Of a stretch of DNA of 5,334 bases, positions 1 through 5,334 are shown piece by piece (position 1 is the stretch's first letter; each line of letters opens with the position of its first letter). The stretch is taken from assembly GCA_025359585.1 (NCBI GenBank), contig JANYFX010000520.1, forward strand, positions 1 to 5,334. Reading direction: 5' to 3'. Below the pieces are notes generated by a model, which searched no databases, was not told the origin of the DNA, and worked only from the letters and a program-made list of their open reading frames with translations. Both the position numbers and the translations under genes were made by a program. Origin of the DNA: Rhizobacter sp. GTDB taxonomy: Bacteria > Pseudomonadota > Gammaproteobacteria > Burkholderiales > Burkholderiaceae_C.

Positions 1-564
1 CTGGGTTTGACCGAGGCCGGCATGGGGACGAAGGGCACCGTCGCTTCGACGGCGGCGCTCTCGGTGCTGCTGCAAGAAGGCATCGGCGACACGATCCGCG
101 TTTCGCTCACGCCGCAGCCCGGCGAAGCGCGCACCCAGGAAGTCGTGGTCGCGCTCGAGATCCTGCAAGGTCTCGGCCTGCGTGCCTTCAACCCGAGCGT
201 GACCGCCTGCCCCGGCTGCGGCCGCACCACCAGCACCACCTTCCAGGAACTCGCCAAACAGATCGACGACTTCCTGCGCGCGCAGATGCCGGTCTGGAAA
301 GCGCGTTACCCCGGCGTCGAGAAGATGAAGGTCGCCGTGATGGGCTGCATCGTCAACGGCCCGGGCGAAAGCAAACACGCCGACATCGGCATCAGCCTGC
401 CCGGCAACGGCGAAGCGCCGGCCGCACCGGTCTTCATCGACGGCGAAAAGGCGCTCACGCTGCGGGGCGACAACATCGCCGCCGAGTTTCACGCGCTGGT
501 CGAGCGCTACATCGATAAGCGCTACGGCGCAGCGACCGCGGAGCATCCGACCGCGCAGGTGTGA
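1..564 (+). CDS. ispG: 4-hydroxy-3-methylbut-2-enyl diphosphate synthase, C-terminal part (5' end outside window)
   Basis: IspG (GcpE) is the cytosolic 4Fe-4S enzyme of the methylerythritol phosphate pathway. It reduces 2-C-methyl-erythritol 2,4-cyclodiphosphate to HMBPP, the penultimate step to IPP and DMAPP. The frame is open from base 1 to TGA at 562-564, leaving 187 codons of the 3' part. The cluster-binding region is clear: CPGCGR with Cys codons at 208-210 and 217-219, then MGCIVNGPGES with Cys at 346-348 and the conserved Glu at 367-369. These match the three Cys ligands and catalytic-site Glu known for the family. The spacer between second and third Cys is 43 residues, against 32 in E. 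coli IspG as I recall it. The extra residues lie around the MPVWKARYPGVEKM stretch and suggest the longer form found in betaproteobacteria. The upstream TIM-barrel domain is not in the window. The gene lies immediately upstream of hisS, as in many proteobacteria. Identity is secure; the start cannot be placed. Confidence 0.97.
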   Translation: MGLTEAGMGTKGTVASTAALSVLLQEGIGDTIRVSLTPQPGEARTQEVVVALEILQGLGLRAFNPSVTACPGCGRTTSTTFQELAKQIDDFLRAQMPVWKARYPGVEKMKVAVMGCIVNGPGESKHADIGISLPGNGEAPAAPVFIDGEKALTLRGDNIAAEFHALVERYIDKRYGAATAEHPTAQV

Positions 565-575
565 GCACCTGCGCG
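552..575 (+). repeat. Perfect 10-bp inverted repeat (hairpin) around the ispG stop codon
   Basis: The left arm CGCGCAGGTG (552-561) and right arm CACCTGCGCG (566-575) are exact reverse complements separated by the 4-base loop TGAG (562-565). The TGA stop codon of ispG forms the first three loop bases. The left arm is therefore coding (last Ala-Gln-Val codons) and the right arm is untranslated. Only a three-base T run (579-581) follows, so it is not a standard intrinsic terminator. It could be a weak terminator or attenuator between ispG and hisS, an mRNA 3'-end or processing structure, or chance in GC-rich DNA. The structure is seen directly; its function is inferred. Confidence 0.6.
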
Positions 576-584
576 AGGTTTGTG

Positions 585-607
585 CGCTGTCGCATCGCGT
601 GGCAGCG
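585..607 (+). repeat. Second, imperfect hairpin in the ispG-hisS gap
   Basis: Bases 585-593 (CGCTGTCGC) can pair with 599-607 (GTGGCAGCG) to give nine pairs, two of them G-U, around a 5-base loop. It lies between the perfect hairpin at the ispG stop and the hisS ATG at 634, so it would sit in the hisS leader of a read-through transcript. No T run follows. It is weaker than the first stem and could be chance in GC-rich sequence. Confidence 0.3.
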
Positions 608-633
608 AGGCTCCCATTCGACCCCTGAATTCC

Positions 634-1950
634 ATGACTGAACAAGCCAAAATCAAACGACCCGAGCCGCTGCAGGCGGTCAAGGGCATGAACGACATCC
701 TGCCGGCCGATTCAGTGCGCTGGGAGTGGTTCGAAGCCAAGGTGCGGGCGCTGATGGCACGCTACGGCTACGCCAACGTGCGCACGCCGATCGTCGAGCC
801 GACGGCGCTGTTCGTGCGTGGCCTCGGTGAAGTCACCGACATCGTCGAGAAAGAGATGTACTCCTTCGAAGACGCGATGAACGGCGACAAGCTCACGCTG
901 CGCCCCGAAGCCACCGCCGGCATCGTGCGCGCGATGATCGAGCACAACACGCTCTACAACGGGCCGCTGCGGGTCTGGTCGCACGTGGCGCTGTTTCGCC
1001 ACGAGCGACCGCAGAAGGGGCGCTATCGGCAGTTTCACCAGATCGACGTCGAGGCCCTCGGCCTGGCCGGGCCCGATGTCGACGCCGAGCAGATCCTGAT
1101 GTGCCGCGCGCTGCTGCGCGACCTCGGCCTGGCCGACACCGATCTTCGGCTCGAACTCAACAGCCTCGGTCAACCCGCCGAGCGCCGGGCGCACCGTGCG
1201 GCCCTGATCGGGCACTTCGAGGCCCACGCCGAGGTGCTCGACGACGATGCGAAGCGCCGCCTGCACAGCAACCCGCTGCGCATTCTCGACAGCAAAAATC
1301 CGCTGATGCAGCCGGTCGTCGAAGCCGCGCCGGAGCTGATGGACTTTCTCGGGCCCGAGTCGCTCGCGCACCTGAACGCGGTGCGCGCCGCGCTCGACGC
1401 GGTCGGCCTCAGCTACCGCATCAACCCGCGCCTCGTGCGCGGCATGGACTACTACAACCTCACCGTGTTCGAGTGGGTCACCGACAGGCTGGGCCTTCCG
1501 CTCACGGTCTGTGGTGGCGGCCGCTACGACGACCTGTTCGAACAACTCGGCGGCAAACCGACCCGGGCCGTGGGCTGGGGCATGGGCATCGAGCGAATGC
1601 TGCTGCTGCTCGAAGAATGCGGCATCCAGGTACCGCAGAATTCCCCCGATGTCTTCGCGGTGGTTCCTTCGGCCGCCGCGATGGCCGCCGCGGTCGCCAC
1701 CTGCGAAGCCTTGCGCAGCGCCGGTTTGTCGGTGCTGATGCACGCGGCCGGCGGCGAGAGCTGGGGCAGCATGAAGACGCAGTTCAAGCGCGCCGATGCG
1801 AGCGGCGCCCGTTTCGCGTTGGTCTTCGGCGACGACGAACTCGCCCGTGGCGAGGTGACCTTGAAGGCGCTGCGCGACGCCGGCGTGGCGCAACGTTGCC
1901 TGCCGCTCGCGGAAACCGCGCGCTGGGCCACCGAACTGCGCACCGCATAA
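634..1950 (+). CDS. hisS: Histidine-tRNA ligase (HisRS), complete
   Basis: This class II aminoacyl-tRNA synthetase activates histidine with ATP and charges tRNA-His in the cytosol as a homodimer. The product is 438 residues (E. coli 424). The N-terminus has the family signature QAVKGMNDILP (14-24). Motif 2 is FRHERPQKGRYRQFHQ (121-136). The histidine-specific motif LVRGMDYYNLTVFEW (267-281) carries the catalytic Arg269, and GGGRYDDL follows at 294-301. Motif 3 is GWGMGIERMLLLLE (314-327). The C-terminal anticodon-binding domain covers about 338-438, with KTQFKRADASGARFALVFGDDE at about 381-402. The ATG at 634 was chosen because family proteins begin shortly before the KGMND motif. An in-frame TTG at 580 would add 18 residues without family resemblance, and it overlaps the leader hairpins. 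No convincing Shine-Dalgarno sequence precedes 634. yfgM follows after 38 bp. No key residue is missing. Confidence 0.98.
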   Translation: MTEQAKIKRPEPLQAVKGMNDILPADSVRWEWFEAKVRALMARYGYANVRTPIVEPTALFVRGLGEVTDIVEKEMYSFEDAMNGDKLTLRPEATAGIVRAMIEHNTLYNGPLRVWSHVALFRHERPQKGRYRQFHQIDVEALGLAGPDVDAEQILMCRALLRDLGLADTDLRLELNSLGQPAERRAHRAALIGHFEAHAEVLDDDAKRRLHSNPLRILDSKNPLMQPVVEAAPELMDFLGPESLAHLNAVRAALDAVGLSYRINPRLVRGMDYYNLTVFEWVTDRLGLPLTVCGGGRYDDLFEQLGGKPTRAVGWGMGIERMLLLLEECGIQVPQNSPDVFAVVPSAAAMAAAVATCEALRSAGLSVLMHAAGGESWGSMKTQFKRADASGARFALVFGDDELARGEVTLKALRDAGVAQRCLPLAETARWATELRTA

Positions 1951-1988
1951 TCCCGCCTTCGCTCGAAACCCCTGAGAACCGATCTTTC

Positions 1989-2645
1989 ATGGCCACCCAT
2001 CTCGACCTCGAAGAACAGGAACAGCTCGACCAGCTGAAATCCTTCTGGAAGCAATACGGCAACCTCATCACCTGGTTGTTGATCGCCGTGCTCGCGGCCT
2101 ATGCGGGATGGAACGGCTGGAACTGGTGGCAGCGCGACCAGGCCGTCAAGGCCAGCGCGATGTTCGACGAGCTCGACAAGGCTGCGCAAACCGGCGACGC
2201 CGACACCGCCGCGCGCGTCTTCGCCGACATGAAAGAGCGCTATCCGCGCACTGCATTCACCCAGCAAGGGGGTTTGCTCGCGGCCAAGGCGCAGTTCGAC
2301 AAGGGGCAGATCGATCCGGCGCTCGCCACGTTGGCCTGGGTCAGTGCCAACGCGGTCGAAACCGAATACCAGACCGTGGCACGCCTGCGTGCCGCCGGCC
2401 TGCTGCTCGACCAGAAGAAGTACGACGAAGCGATCAAACAGCTCGACGCTGCCACCGCGAAAGAATTCGACGCGCTGGTGGCCGACCGGCGCGGTGACGT
2501 GCTGCTGGCGCAGGGCAAGAAGGACGAAGCCAAGGTGGCCTATGCGAAGGCCTGGTCGGCGATGGACGAGAAGGTCGGCTACAGGCGCCTGATCGAAGCC
2601 AAGCTGACTGTGCTGGGCGCCGCCCCGGTCGAGGCGAAGAAGTGA
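1989..2645 (+). CDS. yfgM: YfgM-like membrane-anchored TPR protein (SecYEG ancillary subunit)
   Basis: In E. coli, YfgM is an inner-membrane protein that associates with SecYEG and the periplasmic chaperone PpiD and links the translocon to periplasmic folding. This 218-residue protein has the same layout. A short acidic cytoplasmic start (EEQEQLDQLKSFWKQYG, 8-24) is followed by one membrane segment (about 26-42). That segment ends in a tryptophan-rich edge with Trp at 41, 44, 46 and 47. A periplasmic helical region with TPR-type repeats runs from about 55 to 208. The stretch VADRRGDVLLAQGKKDEAK (164-182) closely matches the equivalent region of E. coli YfgM as I recall it. No signal-peptidase site is evident, so the segment should be an uncleaved anchor with the C-terminus outside. 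The reading frame stays open far upstream inside hisS, but only ATG 1989 gives the family N-terminus; a weak GAGAA lies at 1974-1978. The stop shares one base with the bamB ATG, which suggests translational coupling. Confidence 0.9.
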   Translation: MATHLDLEEQEQLDQLKSFWKQYGNLITWLLIAVLAAYAGWNGWNWWQRDQAVKASAMFDELDKAAQTGDADTAARVFADMKERYPRTAFTQQGGLLAAKAQFDKGQIDPALATLAWVSANAVETEYQTVARLRAAGLLLDQKKYDEAIKQLDAATAKEFDALVADRRGDVLLAQGKKDEAKVAYAKAWSAMDEKVGYRRLIEAKLTVLGAAPVEAKK

Positions 2646-3772
2646 TGAGGTCGATGCCCGCCCTGGCCCGTGCCACCTTGCCGCTCACCGTGGCGGTTCT
2701 GCTGCTGGCCGCGTGCGCGAGCAGCAAGCCCAAACCGCAGCCGCTGGAACCGCTGACACCGAAGATCGCCGGCCGCGCGGTCTGGAACCAGCACGTCGAC
2801 GACATCAAGTTCCCGCTGACCGTGGTCGCCGTGCGCGACATGTTTGTCGTGGCCGGGGGCGATGGCACCGTGCTCGCGCTCGAAGCGCAAAGCGGCCGCG
2901 AGCTGTGGCGTGGCAACGCCGGCGCCAAGCTGAGCGCAGGCGTCGGCAGCGACGGCCGCTTTGCCGCAGTCGTCACCCGCGAAGGCGAACTCGTCACGTT
3001 CGAGCAAGGCCAGGTGAAGTGGCGCAAGAGCCTGGGTGTGCGTGTCAACACCGCGCCGCTGGTCGCGGGCGAGCGGGTGTTCGTGCTCGGCGCCGATCGC
3101 GCGGTGCAGGCTTTCGACATGATCGATGGCCGCAAGCTCTGGGCTTTGCAGCGCGCGGGTGATCCGCTGACGCTGACGCAGACCGGCGTGCTCGCCGCCT
3201 TCAAGGACACGCTGGTCATCGGGCAAGGCCCGCGCATGACCGGCGTCGACCCGCTGCGCGGCGCGATGCGCTGGGAAGTGCCGGTCGGCTCGCCGCGCGG
3301 TGCCAATGAAATCGAGCGCCTGGCCGATCTGGTCGGCCCGGTGGCACGCGTCGGCGACACGCTGTGCGCGCGCTCGTTCCAGGCGGCGGTGGGCTGCGTC
3401 GATGCCGAAAAAGGCAACATCGTCTGGACCAAGAACATCGGCGGCACCGACGGTGTGGCGGCTGACGCGCAGTTCGTGTTCGGCGCCGACGCGTCGGACC
3501 GCATCACGGCGTGGAAAACACCGACCGGCGAACTGGCCTGGACCTCCGACAAGCTCCAGTACCGCGGCCTGAGCACGCCGCTGAGCGTGGGCAAGACCGT
3601 GGTGTTCGGCGACGAAGACGGCACCGTGCACTGGCTCGCGCGCGAGACCGGCGAAGCCCAGTTGCGGCTCCCGACCGACGGCGGCGCGATCGTGGCTGCG
3701 CCGGTGGTCTCGGGCACGACCATGCTGGTGGTCACACGCAAGGGCGGCCTGTTCGCGTTCCGCCCCGAGTGA
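2645..3772 (+). CDS. bamB: Outer membrane assembly lipoprotein BamB
   Basis: BamB (formerly YfgL) is the beta-propeller lipoprotein of the BAM complex that helps BamA insert beta-barrel proteins into the outer membrane. The 375-residue product (E. coli 392) begins with a lipoprotein signal peptide. A hydrophobic core (about 11-23) leads to the lipobox LAAC, with Cys24 as the lipidated residue. Ala at +2 rather than Asp agrees with outer-membrane sorting. The rest is PQQ-type propeller blades, recognisable from recurring units such as GGDGTVLALEAQSGRELWRG (71-90), VQAFDMIDGRKLW (154-166), VGCVDAEKGNIVWTK (249-263) and ITAWKTPTGELAWTS (287-301), ending in KGGLFAFRPE. Cys241 and Cys251 could form a periplasmic disulfide (inference). 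ATG 2645 overlaps the yfgM TGA by one base and has GAGG at 2631-2634. GTG 2642 and ATG 2654 are in-frame alternatives that leave the lipobox intact. der follows after 28 bp, the usual yfgM-bamB-der order. Confidence 0.96.
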   Translation: MRSMPALARATLPLTVAVLLLAACASSKPKPQPLEPLTPKIAGRAVWNQHVDDIKFPLTVVAVRDMFVVAGGDGTVLALEAQSGRELWRGNAGAKLSAGVGSDGRFAAVVTREGELVTFEQGQVKWRKSLGVRVNTAPLVAGERVFVLGADRAVQAFDMIDGRKLWALQRAGDPLTLTQTGVLAAFKDTLVIGQGPRMTGVDPLRGAMRWEVPVGSPRGANEIERLADLVGPVARVGDTLCARSFQAAVGCVDAEKGNIVWTKNIGGTDGVAADAQFVFGADASDRITAWKTPTGELAWTSDKLQYRGLSTPLSVGKTVVFGDEDGTVHWLARETGEAQLRLPTDGGAIVAAPVVSGTTMLVVTRKGGLFAFRPE

Positions 3773-3800
3773 AGACCACTCGCCGTAACCGCACCGATTC

Positions 3801-5135
3801 ATGAAACCCGTCATCGCTGTTGTCGGCCGCCCGAACGTGGGCAAGTCGACCCTGTTCAACCGCATGACGAAGAGCCGCGACGCGATCGTGGCCGACTTCT
3901 CCGGCCTCACGCGCGACCGCCACTACGGCGACGGGCGCAGCGGCGAACACGAGTTCATCGTCGTCGACACCGGCGGCTTCGAGCCCGACAGCACGACCGG
4001 CATCGTGAAAGAAATGGCCAAGCAGACACGCCAGGCCGTGGCCGAAGCCGACGCGGTGATCTTCGTCGTCGACGTTCGTTCCGGTGTGTCGGGGCAAGAC
4101 CACGACATCGCGCGTTACCTGCGCACCGCGGGCAAGAAGGTCGTGCTCGCGGTCAACAAGGCCGAAGGCATGGCCGAGTCGCCGTTGCTGGCCGAATTCT
4201 TCGAGCTCGGCCTGGGCGAGCCGCACCCGATCTCGGCCGCGCACGGGCAGGGCATTCGCAGCCTGACAGACGCGGCACTCGTGAACTTCGAGTTCGACGA
4301 ACCCGAAGACGAAGCGGTCGAACAAAACGGGCCGATCCGCCTGGCGGTGGCGGGGCGCCCGAACGTCGGCAAGTCGACGCTGATCAACACATGGCTCGGC
4401 GAAGAGCGGCTCGTGGCGTTCGACCAACCGGGAACCACGCGCGACGCGATCACAGTGCCGTTCGAGCGCAACGGCCAGAAGTTCGAGCTGATCGACACCG
4501 CCGGCCTGCGCCGGCGTGGCAAGGTCTTCGAAGCGGTCGAGAAATTTTCGGTGGTGAAGACGCTGCAGGCGATCTCCGATGCCAACGTCGTGCTGCTGCT
4601 GCTCGACGCGACACAAGGCGTGACCGATCAAGACGCGCACATCGCCGGCTACATCCTCGAATCGGGCCGTGCGGTGGCGGTGGCGGTCAACAAGTGGGAC
4701 GCGGTCGACGCTTACCAGAAGGAAACCCTGCAGCGCTCGATCGAGCAGCGCCTGGCGTTCCTGAAGTTCGCACCGGTCTTGCACATCTCGGCCATCAAGC
4801 GCCAAGGGCTCGGGCCGGTCTGGAAGGCCATTGCCGACGCGCACGCGTCGGCCACGCGCAAGATGTCGACACCGGTGCTCACGCGCCTGCTGCAGGAAGC
4901 GGTTGAGCACCAGGCGCCAAAACGCGCCGGTGCCTTCCGCCCCAAACTGCGTTACGCGCACCAGGGTGGCATGAACCCGCCGCTGATCGTGATCCACGGC
5001 AACTCGCTGGACCACATCAGCGAGTCGTACAAGCGCTTCCTCGAAGGGCGCTTCCGTGAGCATTTCAAGCTCACCGGAACGCCGATGCGGATCGAGCTGC
5101 GCTCGTCGCGCAACCCCTTCGACACCAAAGACTAA
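3801..5135 (+). CDS. der: Ribosome biogenesis GTPase Der (EngA), complete
   Basis: Der is an essential GTPase with two tandem G domains that acts in late assembly of the 50S ribosomal subunit. The 444-residue product has the full layout. G domain 1: P-loop GRPNVGKS (9-16), switch SGLTRDRHYG (34-43) with Thr37, DTGG (56-59), NKAE (119-122), SAAHG (145-149). An acidic linker (166-175) follows. G domain 2: GRPNVGKS (185-192), GTTRD (211-215), DTAG (232-235), NKWD (297-300), SAIK (330-333). The C-terminal KH-like domain, about 350-444, includes NPPLIVIHGNSLDHISESY (392-410). The first G4 motif has Glu in place of the canonical Asp of NKxD; the second is canonical. The two P-loops are encoded by nearly identical 30-bp stretches at 3825-3854 and 4353-4382, with three third-position differences. 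No clear Shine-Dalgarno sequence lies in the 28 bp before ATG 3801. The start is fixed by the motif GRPNVGKS near residue 9, as usual for Der. Confidence 0.98.
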   Translation: MKPVIAVVGRPNVGKSTLFNRMTKSRDAIVADFSGLTRDRHYGDGRSGEHEFIVVDTGGFEPDSTTGIVKEMAKQTRQAVAEADAVIFVVDVRSGVSGQDHDIARYLRTAGKKVVLAVNKAEGMAESPLLAEFFELGLGEPHPISAAHGQGIRSLTDAALVNFEFDEPEDEAVEQNGPIRLAVAGRPNVGKSTLINTWLGEERLVAFDQPGTTRDAITVPFERNGQKFELIDTAGLRRRGKVFEAVEKFSVVKTLQAISDANVVLLLLDATQGVTDQDAHIAGYILESGRAVAVAVNKWDAVDAYQKETLQRSIEQRLAFLKFAPVLHISAIKRQGLGPVWKAIADAHASATRKMSTPVLTRLLQEAVEHQAPKRAGAFRPKLRYAHQGGMNPPLIVIHGNSLDHISESYKRFLEGRFREHFKLTGTPMRIELRSSRNPFDTKD

Positions 5136-5152
5136 AGGCCGCGTTTCACAGG

Positions 5153-5183
5153 GGGCTTGCACTGCTTTTGCGCAGGTGCGCCC
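5153..5183 (+). promoter_or_regulatory. Imperfect stem-loop in the der-hfq intergenic gap
   Basis: GGGC (5153-5156) pairs with GCCC (5180-5183), GCAC (5159-5162) with GTGC (5176-5179), and TGC (5163-5165) with GCA (5172-5174). This gives 11 pairs around the loop TTTTGC, with a TT bulge at 5157-5158 and a G bulge at 5175. It starts 17 bp after the der stop and ends 50 bp before the hfq GTG. No T run follows, so it is not a canonical terminator. It may mark the der mRNA 3' end, form part of the hfq leader, or be fortuitous. The pairing was worked out by hand; no energy was computed. Confidence 0.35.
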
Positions 5184-5223
5184 GGGTGCTGTGTTAACGT
5201 GAACGCTTCTGAACTTTCATCAC

Positions 5224-5228
5224 GGAGA
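5224..5228 (+). promoter_or_regulatory. Shine-Dalgarno sequence of hfq
   Basis: GGAGA lies five bases before the GTG at 5234. It is the clearest ribosome binding site in the window and decides the hfq start. An in-frame TGA at 5210-5212 and the absence of any in-frame ATG between it and 5234 exclude an upstream ATG start. Confidence 0.75.
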
Positions 5229-5233
5229 ATATC

Positions 5234-5334
5234 GTGAGCAACAAAGGGCAACTCCTACAAGACCCCTTCCTGAACCTGCTGCGCAAGGAGCATGTTCCGG
5301 TTTCGATCTACCTCGTCAACGGGATCAAATTGCA
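5234..5334 (+). CDS. hfq: RNA chaperone Hfq, N-terminal part (3' end outside window)
   Basis: Hfq is a hexameric Sm-like RNA chaperone that pairs small RNAs with mRNAs and affects mRNA stability and translation. Thirty-three full codons are present, starting from GTG, and they give the hallmark N-terminus GQLLQDPFLNLLRKEHVPVS (5-24) followed by IYLVNGIKL (25-33). These cover the N-terminal helix and the first Sm strands. Residues corresponding to E. coli Gln8 and Asp9 (proximal U-binding face; here Gln9, Asp10) and Tyr25, Gly29, Ile30 and Lys31 (distal A-binding face; here Tyr26, Gly30, Ile31, Lys32) are present. The rim patch that is RRER in E. coli reads RKEH (17-20). The remainder, including the KHA region and C-terminal tail, is beyond the window. 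Downstream, hflX-hflK-hflC would be expected from betaproteobacterial gene order. The strong ribosome binding site and 98-bp upstream gap suggest expression at least partly independent of der. Confidence 0.97.
   Translation, partial: MSNKGQLLQDPFLNLLRKEHVPVSIYLVNGIKL

Noticed and set aside
580..633. TTG at 580 as the hisS start
   Set aside because: It adds 18 residues with no resemblance to HisRS N-termini. The ATG at 634 places the KGMND motif at the usual distance.
1671..1692. Direct repeat GGCCGCCGCG (1671-1680 and 1683-1692) in hisS
   Set aside because: It encodes an alanine-rich helix (SAAAMAAAVA) in the anticodon-binding domain using the preferred Ala codon, so codon bias explains it.
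712..1893. Long open frame on the minus strand opposite hisS (393 codons)
   Set aside because: Its product is rich in Arg, His, Ala and Gly with no recognisable domain, and it lies entirely antisense to a well-supported hisS. Such frames are expected opposite GC-rich codons.
1946..1951. CATAAT at the hisS stop as a -10 box for yfgM
   Set aside because: No -35-like sequence lies at 16-18 bp upstream (1923-1928 reads CTGGGC), and the gap to yfgM is only 38 bp within an apparent operon.
1101..1988. Upstream extension of the yfgM frame through hisS, as if a 514-residue fusion
   Set aside because: The extension is Arg/Pro/Ala-rich, is out of frame with hisS, and has no homology signal. The true YfgM N-terminus begins at ATG 1989.
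2434..3910. Two long minus-strand open frames opposite yfgM, bamB and the start of der
   Set aside because: They overlap each other in different frames and cover strongly supported plus-strand genes. Their compositions are biased and without domains, so they are shadows.
3732..5162. 476-codon minus-strand open frame opposite der
   Set aside because: It mirrors der almost exactly, and its Asp/Val/Arg/His-rich product is the typical complement of GC-rich codons. No family resemblance was seen.
5168..5197. TTGCGC (5168-5173) and TGTTAA (5192-5197) as a sigma-70 promoter for hfq, 18-bp spacer
   Set aside because: Each hexamer matches only about three of six consensus bases. A promoter here is plausible by position but cannot be supported from this match.
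1..5334. Search for a mobile element, CRISPR array, tRNA/rRNA gene or defence/toxin module
   Set aside because: Coding sequence fills nearly the whole window with conserved housekeeping genes of uniform composition. No spaced repeats, terminal inverted repeats, integrase-like frames or RNA-gene motifs were seen.

Overview
This window is a stretch of conserved housekeeping genes from a GC-rich proteobacterium, most likely a betaproteobacterium of the order Burkholderiales (Comamonadaceae, Rubrivivax or Leptothrix type). The evidence is the gene order ispG-hisS-yfgM-bamB-der-hfq, the strong G/C preference at third codon positions, and protein details such as an IspG with a lengthened cysteine-to-cysteine spacer, NKAE in the first Der GTPase domain and RKEH in the Hfq rim. 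Genus cannot be decided from the sequence alone.

All six genes are on the + strand. The window opens inside ispG (1-564, C-terminal part with the iron-sulfur ligands). A 69-bp gap holding two predicted hairpins follows, one of them a perfect 10-bp stem around the ispG stop codon. Next is a complete hisS (634-1950). After 38 bp comes yfgM (1989-2645), whose TGA stop shares one base with the ATG of bamB (2645-3772). After 28 bp comes der (3801-5135). A 98-bp gap with an imperfect stem-loop and a good ribosome binding site leads into hfq (GTG start at 5234), which runs off the window end. The longest gene-free stretch is that 98-bp gap.

The genes serve different core processes: isoprenoid precursor synthesis (IspG), charging of tRNA-His (HisS), the Sec translocon and periplasmic chaperone network (YfgM), outer-membrane protein assembly (BamB), 50S ribosome maturation (Der) and sRNA-based regulation (Hfq). 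The tight spacing suggests that at least hisS-yfgM-bamB-der are co-transcribed. hfq may have its own expression signals. In E. coli the block ending in der and the block starting with hfq are at separate loci, so this window covers the junction typical of betaproteobacteria.

I found no mobile element, CRISPR array, tRNA/rRNA gene, toxin or defence module, and nothing that looks like an undescribed system. The points worth a second look are small: RNA-structure candidates in the two larger intergenic gaps, a few lineage-type substitutions in conserved motifs, and a near-identical duplicated P-loop sequence inside der.
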